A stretch of DNA of 64,000 nucleotides. It comes from Acetohalobium arabaticum DSM 5501. GTDB taxonomy: Bacteria > Bacillota > Halanaerobiia > Halobacteroidales > Acetohalobiaceae. The notes beneath the pieces were generated by a model. That model did not search any database, was not told the DNA's origin, and saw only the letters and a program-made list of their open reading frames with translations. A program made the position numbers and the translations under genes. This document shows, in pieces, positions 16,222 through 23,567 of the stretch; position 1 is the stretch's first letter, and each line of letters starts with the position of its first letter. Location: contig NC_014378.1 in assembly GCF_000144695.1 (NCBI RefSeq), forward strand, positions 62,001-126,000. Reading direction: 5' to 3'.

Positions 16222-17505
16222 GTGGTTGATTTAACTGGAATTGAATTGGTAGAGGTTCCAGTATTAGTTGAAGAAGGTAATGCTCAGGAGATGTTAGTTA
16301 CTGAGTTTGAATTAGTGGAATCAGCTAAACAAGTAAAGAGTGTTGATTCTGTAATTAAAAACTTAAACTGCGAAATAATAGAGGATAGAGTGATTGTAGA
16401 GGGGAAGATACATAAACAGATCCTTTATATTGCTGAAGAGGATTTGGTTCGTTACCAGAAAGAAGAATTTGAATTCAGTACTTTACTTAGTCTGCCTGGA
16501 GTTAAGCCGAGAATGGATGTTAGGATTAATGCTGTAATTAAAGGGGATAATACTGAATTATTAGAAGAGGGCAGTCTGATTAAGCAGAAGACATTATTGG
16601 ATATTCATGTTTTGGTAGAAAAGAGAGAAAGATTATTTGTAGAATTAGGCTCTAAGGAGCTAGTGGTTGTGGATAGAATTGTTGGTGAGAATAATAATCA
16701 GACTATAATAGAGGGGTTATTAGAATTGGAGATTCCTGCTTTTAAAATAATGGATATTGAAGTCCAATTGGAGGACATCTCTATAAAAATTTTTACTGAT
16801 AAAGTCATTGTAGAAGGAAATATAAAAGAAGAAATTTACTTTATAGATCAAAAGAGAGTAGAATGTTATTGTAAAAAGAAATTATCATTCATTCAATTTA
16901 TTGATCTGGTAGGGGTCAAACCAGGGATGAATATTAATCTTGATTCTGAAATCAGAGATATCCAGTATAGATTAAGTGGTGATGGGGTAGAGCTATCACA
17001 GAGGGTAATGATTAATTCTATAGCCAAAGCAACAGATAGAATAGAGGCAAATCTTAAGGTTGATTCTGAAGGAAAAGAGGTGCGGCTGTCTAAGCTAATT
17101 AATAAAACAGAGGAGCAGATTTTAGAAGAATTTCTTATTTCTTTGGATACTCCAGCAGTTAAGATTAAGAATGTTGATATTGAGATGGCTGATATAGAAT
17201 CAGAATTGATGACAGATAGAGTTATTCTGACCGGAAGATTAAAACAGAATATTTGCTTTATTGGAGAGAATAATATTGAGCGCCATCAGCAGAAGATAAC
17301 TTCTATTGATCTATTTTTAGATTTACCTGGAGTTTCACCTATAGATACAGCTGTTGATGTAGAATCAGAGATTATGTTTGTTAAATCGGACTTAGCTTCA
17401 GCTGGAGAGAGGCTAAAAGAGAAAGCAGTTCTCAAATTTTCTATTAAAGCTTTTCAAGATCCCCCTGTTACAGAAGAGATAGCTGTAGTATCAGTAGAAG
17501 ATTAG
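16222..17505 (+). CDS. SPOCS (DUF3794) repeat protein, operon partner of GvpF/L
   Basis: A 427-residue protein with three SPOCS repeats (about 25-140, 160-275 and 305-420). Repeated features are VKSVDSVIKNLNCEIIEDRV / MDIEVQLEDISIKIFTDKV / IKNVDIEMADIESELMTDRV, each followed by VEGxIKxxIYFI, a basic turn, and SLPGVKP-like FxxFIDLPGV. It is related to the protein at 12720 but clearly diverged. The GTG start has GAGGTGAGG upstream. It is 46 bp before the GvpF/L-like gene on the same strand, without a terminator between them, so both should come from the sigma-K-like promoter at 16158. Coat or gas-vesicle anchoring is inferred. Confidence 0.75.
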   Translation: MVDLTGIELVEVPVLVEEGNAQEMLVTEFELVESAKQVKSVDSVIKNLNCEIIEDRVIVEGKIHKQILYIAEEDLVRYQKEEFEFSTLLSLPGVKPRMDVRINAVIKGDNTELLEEGSLIKQKTLLDIHVLVEKRERLFVELGSKELVVVDRIVGENNNQTIIEGLLELEIPAFKIMDIEVQLEDISIKIFTDKVIVEGNIKEEIYFIDQKRVECYCKKKLSFIQFIDLVGVKPGMNINLDSEIRDIQYRLSGDGVELSQRVMINSIAKATDRIEANLKVDSEGKEVRLSKLINKTEEQILEEFLISLDTPAVKIKNVDIEMADIESELMTDRVILTGRLKQNICFIGENNIERHQQKITSIDLFLDLPGVSPIDTAVDVESEIMFVKSDLASAGERLKEKAVLKFSIKAFQDPPVTEEIAVVSVED

Positions 17506-17551
17506 CTGGTGTTAGAAGGTTGATTATTTAAAAATAGGGAGGAAGCTAGCA

Positions 17552-18349
17552 GTGGAAAAAGGTTTTTATCTGTATTGTGTTTTAAACTCTACAGAAGAGT
17601 TAGATATTAATATATTAGGTATAGATAATAAACATGAACCATATATTATTTCTTGTCAGGAAGTAGGAATTTTAGTAAGTGAGGTCATGCTTTCTGAATT
17701 TGGCCAGCAAGAATTGGCTGAAAAGGTACAGGACCTGGCCTGGCTGCAGAGAAAAGCTAAGCGGCATGAGCAGGTTATAGAAGAAGTTATGAGTAAGACA
17801 TCAGTAATTCCGCTTACCTTTGGAGTTATCTTTAAGAAGGAGATTAGGCTCAAAGAAGCCATTTCTCAATCATTACCTGAAATTAAAGAAACCTTTGAAG
17901 TAATAAATGGTTGTGAGGAATGGGGTTTAAAGCTTTATTGTGACTTTCTGCAGCTTAGAGATTCTATGTCAAAGATCAGTCCTGAAGTAAAGGAGATAGA
18001 GAGCAGACTGGAAAAGAGTCAGGGCGCAAGTATGGAATTTTTAGAACAGAGGTTAGAGCAGGAACTGGATAACAAAGTAAAGAAAGAGGCCTTTAGAATA
18101 GCAGATGAGATATATGAAGAATTATCAACGATAGCAGTTCAGGATCAGCTAAATAAAATAGAAGATCTAGAGATTGATGGTTTTTCAAAGCCTATGCTGC
18201 TTAACTCTGTTTATCTTATAGGTAAAGATAGGTCGTCTGATTTATTGATAAAATTAAAGGAGCTGGAGGTTAATTATTCTGATTTAGGATTTTATTTTTA
18301 TTATTCAGGTCCTTGGCCCCCTTATAATTTTTCTTATTTAGAATTATAG
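17552..18349 (+). CDS. Gas vesicle protein GvpF/GvpL homologue
   Basis: A 265-residue member of the GvpL/GvpF family, which in gas-vesicle producers is a minor or assembly protein that contacts the main shell protein GvpA. Family marks are YLYCVL at the N-terminus, HEQVIEEVMSKTSVIPLTFG (about 71-90), EEWGLKLYCD (about 126-135), a charged helical middle, MLLNSVYLIG, and the near-invariant C-terminal GPWPPYNFSYLEL. Length is normal. No GvpA, GvpN or other gas-vesicle gene is in the window; the gene instead follows a SPOCS coat-type gene in one operon with a mother-cell-type promoter. Start GTG 17552, with GGGAGGAAG 7 bp upstream. Its function on spores is inferred. Confidence 0.93.
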   Translation: MEKGFYLYCVLNSTEELDINILGIDNKHEPYIISCQEVGILVSEVMLSEFGQQELAEKVQDLAWLQRKAKRHEQVIEEVMSKTSVIPLTFGVIFKKEIRLKEAISQSLPEIKETFEVINGCEEWGLKLYCDFLQLRDSMSKISPEVKEIESRLEKSQGASMEFLEQRLEQELDNKVKKEAFRIADEIYEELSTIAVQDQLNKIEDLEIDGFSKPMLLNSVYLIGKDRSSDLLIKLKELEVNYSDLGFYFYYSGPWPPYNFSYLEL

Positions 18350-18400
18350 AAGCAGAAAGTAATTTATCACTTATGGAATTAATATTATTAATATAGGGAT

Positions 18401-18814
18401 TTAATTGAGATTGAATCTTTCTGTAGCTAACTTTACTGCATCTGGATTATAGAGAAGGAATAATAATTTCTCTTTATAAAAGTAATTAGTTTTAATCTTA
18501 AAGATATGGATTAGCCTATTATCCTTAGAGCCGATCATAGTTACTTTATAATTTCGATATTTAATTTCGTCAACTTGGCCTCTAAGGATTATAATTAAAA
18601 GTTCATCTTCAGCTAAATTATCGGTTAGTTTAGGGAGCTGATAGGCAGCAGTTATTTCTTCAGCTTCAGTTAAGTTAGAGAAGATATGGATTTTTACTGC
18701 TGAATCTTTGTTTAGCAGCTCATGGTTTTTAATTAATTCTGCATCATATAGATCAATGGGAATGTATTCTACTGCTGGATAGGGAAAAATTTCATCCGGA
18801 TAACTAAAAGACAT
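18401..18814 (-). CDS. Hypothetical protein in the spore-surface locus
   Basis: A 137-residue soluble protein with no domain I recognise; it is a mixed alpha/beta sequence without signal peptide, Cys or repeats (MSFSYPDEIFPYPAVEYIPI opening). A strong ribosome-binding site (AAGGAGG) is 6 bp before the ATG, which supports it as a real gene. Its start faces the start of the SipL-like gene, the two being divergent, and both have a sigma-K-like promoter in the space between. A role in spore-surface assembly is suggested only by context. Confidence 0.65.
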   Translation of the reverse strand: MSFSYPDEIFPYPAVEYIPIDLYDAELIKNHELLNKDSAVKIHIFSNLTEAEEITAAYQLPKLTDNLAEDELLIIILRGQVDEIKYRNYKVTMIGSKDNRLIHIFKIKTNYFYKEKLLFLLYNPDAVKLATERFNLN

Positions 18815-18847
18815 ATTATCCTCCTTAAAATTTTGAGACTATACTAT

Positions 18848-18875
18848 ATATTTATGTTTCAAAAGGGAAAACTGT
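18848..18875 (-). promoter_or_regulatory. Sigma-K-like promoter of the minus-strand hypothetical gene
   Basis: Read on the minus strand: AC (18874-18875), 17 bp, CATAAATAT (18848-18856), about 35 bp before the ATG at 18814. Confidence 0.55.
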
Positions 18876-18920
18876 GAACGTTAATCAATATTTGGTAATA
18901 ATTACCTAAATGTTTTGTAC

Positions 18921-18947
18921 ACATTTCCATTTATGGTGCATATAGTA
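18921..18947 (+). promoter_or_regulatory. Sigma-K-like promoter of the SipL-like gene
   Basis: AC at 18921-18922, 16 bp, CATATAGTA at 18939-18947, 47 bp before the ATG. A TATAAT overlaps the end of the box but has no good SigA -35. Confidence 0.65.
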
Positions 18948-18993
18948 TAATGAAAGGTTTAAGTGTTTATTTTTAAAAAGGAGGAGTGAAAGT

Positions 18994-20598
18994 ATGGCAG
19001 TACAGTGTAGAGATCGAACTGTTAGAGTAGAATATGTAGTTGATGAAGATACAGTTAGAGAATCTGTCAGTGGAGAATTGACAGTTCCAGATGAAAAGCC
19101 TGATATCGAACGGGTATTAGAGGTTACCACAGAAATTAGTACAGAGACGGCTACAGTTGAAGAGGGCGGAGTTGATTTAGATATTGAATTAGAAGTAGGG
19201 GTGTTATATGTAGCAGATGTCCCTGAAGATGATCCACAACAGCCGGTACATTTTTTTGAAGGGCCAGTTAGTGTTAGTAACTTTGTTGAGTTACCAAATG
19301 CAGAACCAGGAATGCATGTTATAACTGATGTCCAGATTATTAGAACTAGTAGTGACTTTATCGATGAGAGAACTATTGAGGTGACGGCTACATTACGTAA
19401 GTTTGCTAAAGTAGTAGAGTTTAGACAGATGACAATTGTTACTGACATTACTGGTTTAGAGCATGGCCTTATAGATAAGGAATTATTGAGATTGAATGAT
19501 GTAATTGATGAAAATGTAATTACTGAAGTTGTAGCTGGGGAGATAGATGTTCCTGAGGAGAAGCCTCCAATTGAAAGAATTCTTAGAGTTCAGGGAGATC
19601 TTATTGGTGAGCCCGAAACTACAGTTGTGGATGGAGCAGTTATAGTTGAAGGAACTATTGAAGGAGGAGTTGTTTATGTAGCAGCTACAGATGAAGGGGA
19701 TCAGCCAGTTCACTTTTTTGAAGGAACCTTTACCTTTTCCTATGCTGTAGATGTTCCTGAAGTTTCAGAAGCTGATGATTTATCTGTTTTCACAGATGTA
19801 ACTGTAAGACAGATAACTGCTAGTTTTGTAGATGATGGAACAACTGGATTTGACATAGTATTAGAGATCTTTACTAAAGTAACAGAACCAATCCAGATAG
19901 AAGCAGTTGTGGATGTTGATAGTGATAAGATAGAAGTTGAAAAAGAGCTATTGAGAGTAGAAGAAGTAATCGGGGAGAATACTATTACTGAAACTATTAC
20001 AGGTAATGTTAATGTACCTGCTGGTAAACCTGATGTAGAAAGAATTCTGGCTGGAACCAATGCTACAGTTTTAAATCCAACGGCTACAGTCCAGGATGGT
20101 GGAGTCTTAATTGATGGAGAGATTGAAGGAGCAGTAATCTATGTAGCAGATGTGCCCGAAGATGAACTACAGCAGCCGGTGCATTTTGTAGAAAACTTCT
20201 TTAACTTCAGTAACTTTGTAGATGTTAGTGGGGCGGAGGAAGGAATGACAGCCTATGCTAATGTATCAGTAGTTAATGTTAGATATAGCCTATTAAATCA
20301 AAGAACAGTTGAATTGACTACTACCTTACAGAAGTTTGCTAAGGTTGTACAGTTTAGACAGTTAGAGATTGTAACTGACTGTATTGCAGTGTCTCCAATT
20401 GTTGATGAGCCCTGTGAGGATCGGCCTTCATATGTAGTTTATGTTGTTCAGCCGGGAGATACTCTCTATAAGATTGCTCGCAGATATGGTACTACTATTG
20501 ATGCTATTGTAGAAGCTAATGATATTCCAGATCCTGACCGGATTGATGTTGGGCAGAAGCTGTGTATTCCTAAGAAGATAATTGATCCTAAAGGATAA
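18994..20598 (+). CDS. SipL-like spore-coat morphogenesis protein (three SPOCS domains + LysM)
   Basis: A 534-residue protein with three SPOCS repeats (about 1-155, 160-315, 320-470) and a C-terminal LysM domain (YVVQPGDTLYKIARRYGTTIDAIVEANDI). Each repeat contains VPxxKPxIERIL and GxVxYVAxxPExxxQPVHFFE. This architecture is that of Clostridioides SipL, the functional counterpart of SpoVID, which binds the coat-basement ATPase SpoIVA and ties the coat to the forespore; LysM could bind peptidoglycan or SpoIVA. The repeats are more alike than in SipL, suggesting internal duplication. A second SipL elsewhere in the genome cannot be excluded. ATG start with AAGGAGGAGTG upstream; terminator directly after. 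Confidence 0.85.
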   Translation: MAVQCRDRTVRVEYVVDEDTVRESVSGELTVPDEKPDIERVLEVTTEISTETATVEEGGVDLDIELEVGVLYVADVPEDDPQQPVHFFEGPVSVSNFVELPNAEPGMHVITDVQIIRTSSDFIDERTIEVTATLRKFAKVVEFRQMTIVTDITGLEHGLIDKELLRLNDVIDENVITEVVAGEIDVPEEKPPIERILRVQGDLIGEPETTVVDGAVIVEGTIEGGVVYVAATDEGDQPVHFFEGTFTFSYAVDVPEVSEADDLSVFTDVTVRQITASFVDDGTTGFDIVLEIFTKVTEPIQIEAVVDVDSDKIEVEKELLRVEEVIGENTITETITGNVNVPAGKPDVERILAGTNATVLNPTATVQDGGVLIDGEIEGAVIYVADVPEDELQQPVHFVENFFNFSNFVDVSGAEEGMTAYANVSVVNVRYSLLNQRTVELTTTLQKFAKVVQFRQLEIVTDCIAVSPIVDEPCEDRPSYVVYVVQPGDTLYKIARRYGTTIDAIVEANDIPDPDRIDVGQKLCIPKKIIDPKG

Positions 20599-20623
20599 TT
20601 GAAGATTAGAATTTAAGCATAGA

Positions 20624-20652
20624 AGACTGCAGATTTTCCTGCAGTCTTTTAA
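20624..20652. terminator. Bidirectional terminator between sipL-like gene and rnj
   Basis: AGACTGCAG pairs with CTGCAGTCT around a 6-base loop, followed by TTTT on the plus strand. The hairpin reaches the rnj stop codon of the opposite strand. Confidence 0.8.
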
Positions 20653-22322
20653 ACTTCCATAATTAAAGGCAGGATTACGGGATTGCTGTTTAAATGCTTC
20701 CGTAATAAGGAGTTGATACCGGCTTTGATTCTGGATTTTAATTTAGAATTCTGGTCAATATTCTCTATATCGGCTCTATCTAAGATCTTGGCTACTTTAG
20801 ATTTGGCTTTATTCAGAAGAGTTTCCGTCTGGGAGTTCTGCTGATAAGTAACCCCTCGAGAAGTAAGATCAGGTCCTCCGATTATTCTATCGGTTTCCCT
20901 ATCGATAGTAACCATAACAGTTATAATTCCATCTTCACTTAAAGATTGACGGTCCTCTAAAACAGTATTATCCAAGCTGCCGGTTTGAGAACCATCAATT
21001 AATATCTTACCGGTAGGAACTTTATCTGTTATTTTGGCTTCATCTTTTGTTAATTCAAGTTTGATGCCGTTGGGAGTAACAAAGATATTCTCCTTGGGAA
21101 TTCCAATTTCTTGGGCTAATAGAGCATGATGATGTAAGTGTCTGTACTCACCATGGACAGGAATGAAGTATTGGGGTTTGGTTAAATTAAGCATTAACTT
21201 TAATTCTTCCTGAAAGCCGTGGCCAGAAACATGGATATGGTCATGGCTGTAATAGATAACATCGGCCCCAGTCTCCAGCAGTTGATTAATGGTATTACTG
21301 ACAGCTACTTCATTGCCGGGGATGGGAGTAGCTGAAATAATAACAGTATCCTGAGGAGTAACTTCAATCTGGCGATGGTCGCCGCGGGCAATTCTAGTTA
21401 AGGCTGCCATTGGTTCACCCTGACTTCCGGTCATCAAGATTACTACTTGCTCTGGATTATATTTATCAATATCATTAATATCTATTAACATTTCAGCAGG
21501 TAAATCCAGATGGCCTAACTTTCTGGCAATTTTGACAGTCTTAATCATGCTTCTACCGCTGATGGCTACTTTTCTATCATATTCTTTAGCTATTGAAACT
21601 ACTTGCTGCAGTCGGTGAATATGGCTCGAAAAGGCAGCAGCAATGATTTTTCCTTGGGCAGTTCGAAATTGATCCTGCAGAGATTTGCCGATAGAGCTTT
21701 CGGATCTGCTATATCCTTTCTGTTCTGCATTGGTGCTATCCGATAGAAGAGCCAATAATCCTTCTTCTCCTAAGTGGGCCAGCTTATAAAAATCAGTTAA
21801 ATCATCATTGATTGGATTTTGGTCAATCTTAAAGTCACCAGTATATAGAATCTGTCCTACAGGAGTTGTGATTGATATAGCAGCAGCATCAGGTATACTG
21901 TGGCTGACATTGATGAATTGGATTTGAAAGTTATTTATTTTGGTTTTCTCTCTAGGTTGAACTTGATTTAATTCTGTCTTGTGAAGCAGTTTATTTTCTT
22001 TTAATTTTTCTTTAACTAAGGCTATGGTTAATTCAGTACCATAGATTGGTATATTAATTTCTGAAATCAGAAAAGGCACTGCTCCAATATGGTCTTCATG
22101 ACCGTGGCTTAGTAATAATGCCTTTACCTGCTGTTTATTCTCCTGTAAATAGGTTATATCTGGAATAACATAGTCAACCCCAGGCATATTATCAGTCGGA
22201 AACATAATTCCGGCATCCAGAACTAAAATTTCATTTTGATATTCAACTGCTATCATATTACTGCCGACTACACCTTTGCCGCCTAATTGAATAATACCGA
22301 TTCTATCTAGATTTTCTGTCAT
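20649..22322 (-). CDS. rnj: Ribonuclease J
   Basis: A 557-residue metallo-beta-lactamase/beta-CASP nuclease with 5'-exo- and endonuclease activity on RNA, central to mRNA decay and rRNA processing in Firmicutes. Present are the metal motif SHGHEDHIGAVPFL, the SHSIPDAAAI motif, the GDFKID strand, the beta-CASP segment with SDSTNAE, and the motif-C region HVSGHGFQEEL, HGEYRHL, followed by the C-terminal dimerisation domain. Start ATG 22322 has AAAGAGGTGA upstream; an in-frame GTG 30 bp earlier has none. RnjA and RnjB cannot be told apart here. It lies downstream of an array of DnaA boxes. Confidence 0.95.
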   Translation of the reverse strand: MTENLDRIGIIQLGGKGVVGSNMIAVEYQNEILVLDAGIMFPTDNMPGVDYVIPDITYLQENKQQVKALLLSHGHEDHIGAVPFLISEINIPIYGTELTIALVKEKLKENKLLHKTELNQVQPREKTKINNFQIQFINVSHSIPDAAAISITTPVGQILYTGDFKIDQNPINDDLTDFYKLAHLGEEGLLALLSDSTNAEQKGYSRSESSIGKSLQDQFRTAQGKIIAAAFSSHIHRLQQVVSIAKEYDRKVAISGRSMIKTVKIARKLGHLDLPAEMLIDINDIDKYNPEQVVILMTGSQGEPMAALTRIARGDHRQIEVTPQDTVIISATPIPGNEVAVSNTINQLLETGADVIYYSHDHIHVSGHGFQEELKLMLNLTKPQYFIPVHGEYRHLHHHALLAQEIGIPKENIFVTPNGIKLELTKDEAKITDKVPTGKILIDGSQTGSLDNTVLEDRQSLSEDGIITVMVTIDRETDRIIGGPDLTSRGVTYQQNSQTETLLNKAKSKVAKILDRADIENIDQNSKLKSRIKAGINSLLRKHLNSNPVILPLIMEV

Positions 22323-22344
22323 TTTAAAGTCACCTCTTTTAAAG

Positions 22345-22485
22345 TTAATCACACTTTCAACAAGTTATCCACAAGAACACCAGGAGTTATACACAAATAC
22401 AAGCCTGATAATTAGGGAATTTGTAAACTTATCCACATTATCCACAGATTGATCCACAATATTGTTAACAAGTTATTGTGAATAA
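22345..22485. promoter_or_regulatory. DnaA-box cluster 2
   Basis: In 141 bp there are five matches to TTATNCACA: TTATCCACA at 22365, 22429 and 22438 (the last two in direct tandem), TTATACACA at 22387, and TTATTCACA on the minus strand at 22477-22485. TTAATCACA (22345) and TGATCCACA (22450) differ by one base. The density is like that of an origin, but dnaA, dnaN or rpmH are not here. Titration sites of the Bacillus DBC type or DnaA control of rnj are the likely roles. Confidence 0.7.
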
Positions 22486-22487
22486 AT

Positions 22488-23003
22488 TTATTGCGTGATC
22501 TTCAATTTCTGTCCCGGATGGATTAAATCTGGATTTTTTAACTGGTTTATCTTTACTAATTCTGCTACAGAAGTATTAAATTTTTGTGCTATTTTATATA
22601 ATGTATCTCCCGGCTGGACTTTATAGATAGTATAATCTGGATTAGGATTGGAGTTTAGATTGTTATAGATATGAATAGGAGTTCCTACTTCTACTTGTTT
22701 ATATATATCTTTTACATCAGTATTATACATTCGAACACAGCCATTGGAGACAGCTTGCCCGATAAGCCAGGGCTGATTAGTGCCATGGATTCCATGAGTC
22801 TGCCAGGTGAATTGAATCCAACGTGAACCTAATGCACCACCGGGATTTTTTCGTTTAAGCAATACTTCAAAATTACCAGTCGGAGTAGGTGTTGAAGCTT
22901 TGCCAATTGCTACTGGATAATGACCAAGCAGCTCTGAATTTTGATAGAGTTCTAGATAGCGCTGTTCTAAATTGATTACAATTTTCTTATTAATATTATT
23001 CAC
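22488..23003 (-). CDS. L,D-transpeptidase (YkuD domain) with C-terminal LysM
   Basis: A 171-residue protein. The YkuD catalytic domain (about 6-115) has the signature HGTNQPWLIG...SNGCVRMYN with the active Cys, an enzyme type that forms 3-3 cross-links in peptidoglycan. A LysM domain follows (YKVQPGDTLYKIAQKFNTSVAELVKINQL). The order is reversed relative to B. subtilis YkuD, where LysM is N-terminal. There is no signal peptide or membrane helix, as for YkuD, which is a sporulation protein made in the mother cell. A sigma-K-like promoter lies upstream (23062-23088), supporting a spore-cortex or coat role. Start ATG has GGGGAGGTGA upstream. Confidence 0.88.
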   Translation of the reverse strand: MNNINKKIVINLEQRYLELYQNSELLGHYPVAIGKASTPTPTGNFEVLLKRKNPGGALGSRWIQFTWQTHGIHGTNQPWLIGQAVSNGCVRMYNTDVKDIYKQVEVGTPIHIYNNLNSNPNPDYTIYKVQPGDTLYKIAQKFNTSVAELVKINQLKNPDLIHPGQKLKITQ

Positions 23004-23061
23004 CTCCCCTGAAAAAATATGTAGGTAATTGGTTATTCGATAGTAATTTGTAGGACTATAT

Positions 23062-23088
23062 TATTATATGGTTTAAATTTAAAATTGT
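23062..23088 (-). promoter_or_regulatory. Sigma-K-like promoter of the L,D-transpeptidase gene
   Basis: Minus strand: AC (23087-23088), 16 bp, CATATAATA (23062-23070), about 60 bp before the start. Confidence 0.6.
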
Positions 23089-23189
23089 TAGTAATTAGTA
23101 TAAAGCAGGAATTAATAACATCCAGGTTTAAATATTATCCATGGATGTCAGATTAAGTTGGGTTTTAGCTCTAATAAAGTGTAACTTAA

Positions 23190-23511
23190 TTGATATATTG
23201 TGTCACCTGCAATATTTTCGTATATACCTCTTATTTGTAATTGCCTAGTATAATCAATATGAGTTCATTCATGACATTGCAGGAATAGTCAATATGTATC
23301 CGCCGCTTGTCGTTCGCTCAACATCCTGTTTCGCTCACTGTCAAAAACTGGTCCTCCACCGTCCGTGGTTCCGGACCAGTTTTAAGAGTGAGTGAGACAG
23401 GACGTCGAGCGAATGGCAAGCGTAAGAGATTTGTTGACTATAATCTGCAATATCTCAAACGAACGGTAAACGTTTGCAAGATATCAACTCTAAACTGCAA
23501 CAATATATCAA
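23190..23511 (+). mobile_element. Nested inverted-repeat element, copy 2 (322 bp)
   Basis: Same ends as copy 1: TTGATATATTGTG at the left, CAATATATCAA at the right. The whole element can fold on itself: outer ends, ATTGCAGGAATAGTCAA with TTGACTATAATCTGCAAT, CGCTTGTCGTTCGCTC with GAGCGAATGGCAAGCG, and a central AAACTGGTCC/GGACCAGTTT hairpin. It equals copy 1 with about 235 bp removed between two AGAGT repeats, the rest being almost identical. The open frame at 23307-23546 follows the repeat and has no ribosome-binding site; I do not call it a gene. The right end is 57 bp before ispE. Confidence 0.75.
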
Positions 23512-23567
23512 TTATGTGCATATTAAGTTCACACAAAATAATTTAAATTGATAAGGAGCTGATAAAT

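Noticed and set aside
18906-19448. 180-codon minus-strand frame opposite the SipL-like gene
   Set aside because: Ser/Thr-rich shadow of the repeat protein, no ribosome-binding site; the SipL-like frame has clear domains.
22345-22485. Idea that the DnaA-box cluster is oriC
   Set aside because: No dnaA, dnaN, rpmH or gyr genes nearby and no obvious long AT-rich unwinding tract; kept as a titration or regulatory site, to be settled by genome skew.
23307-23546. 79-codon open frame on + before ispE
   Set aside because: Inside element copy 2, low-complexity translation of inverted repeats, no ribosome-binding site.
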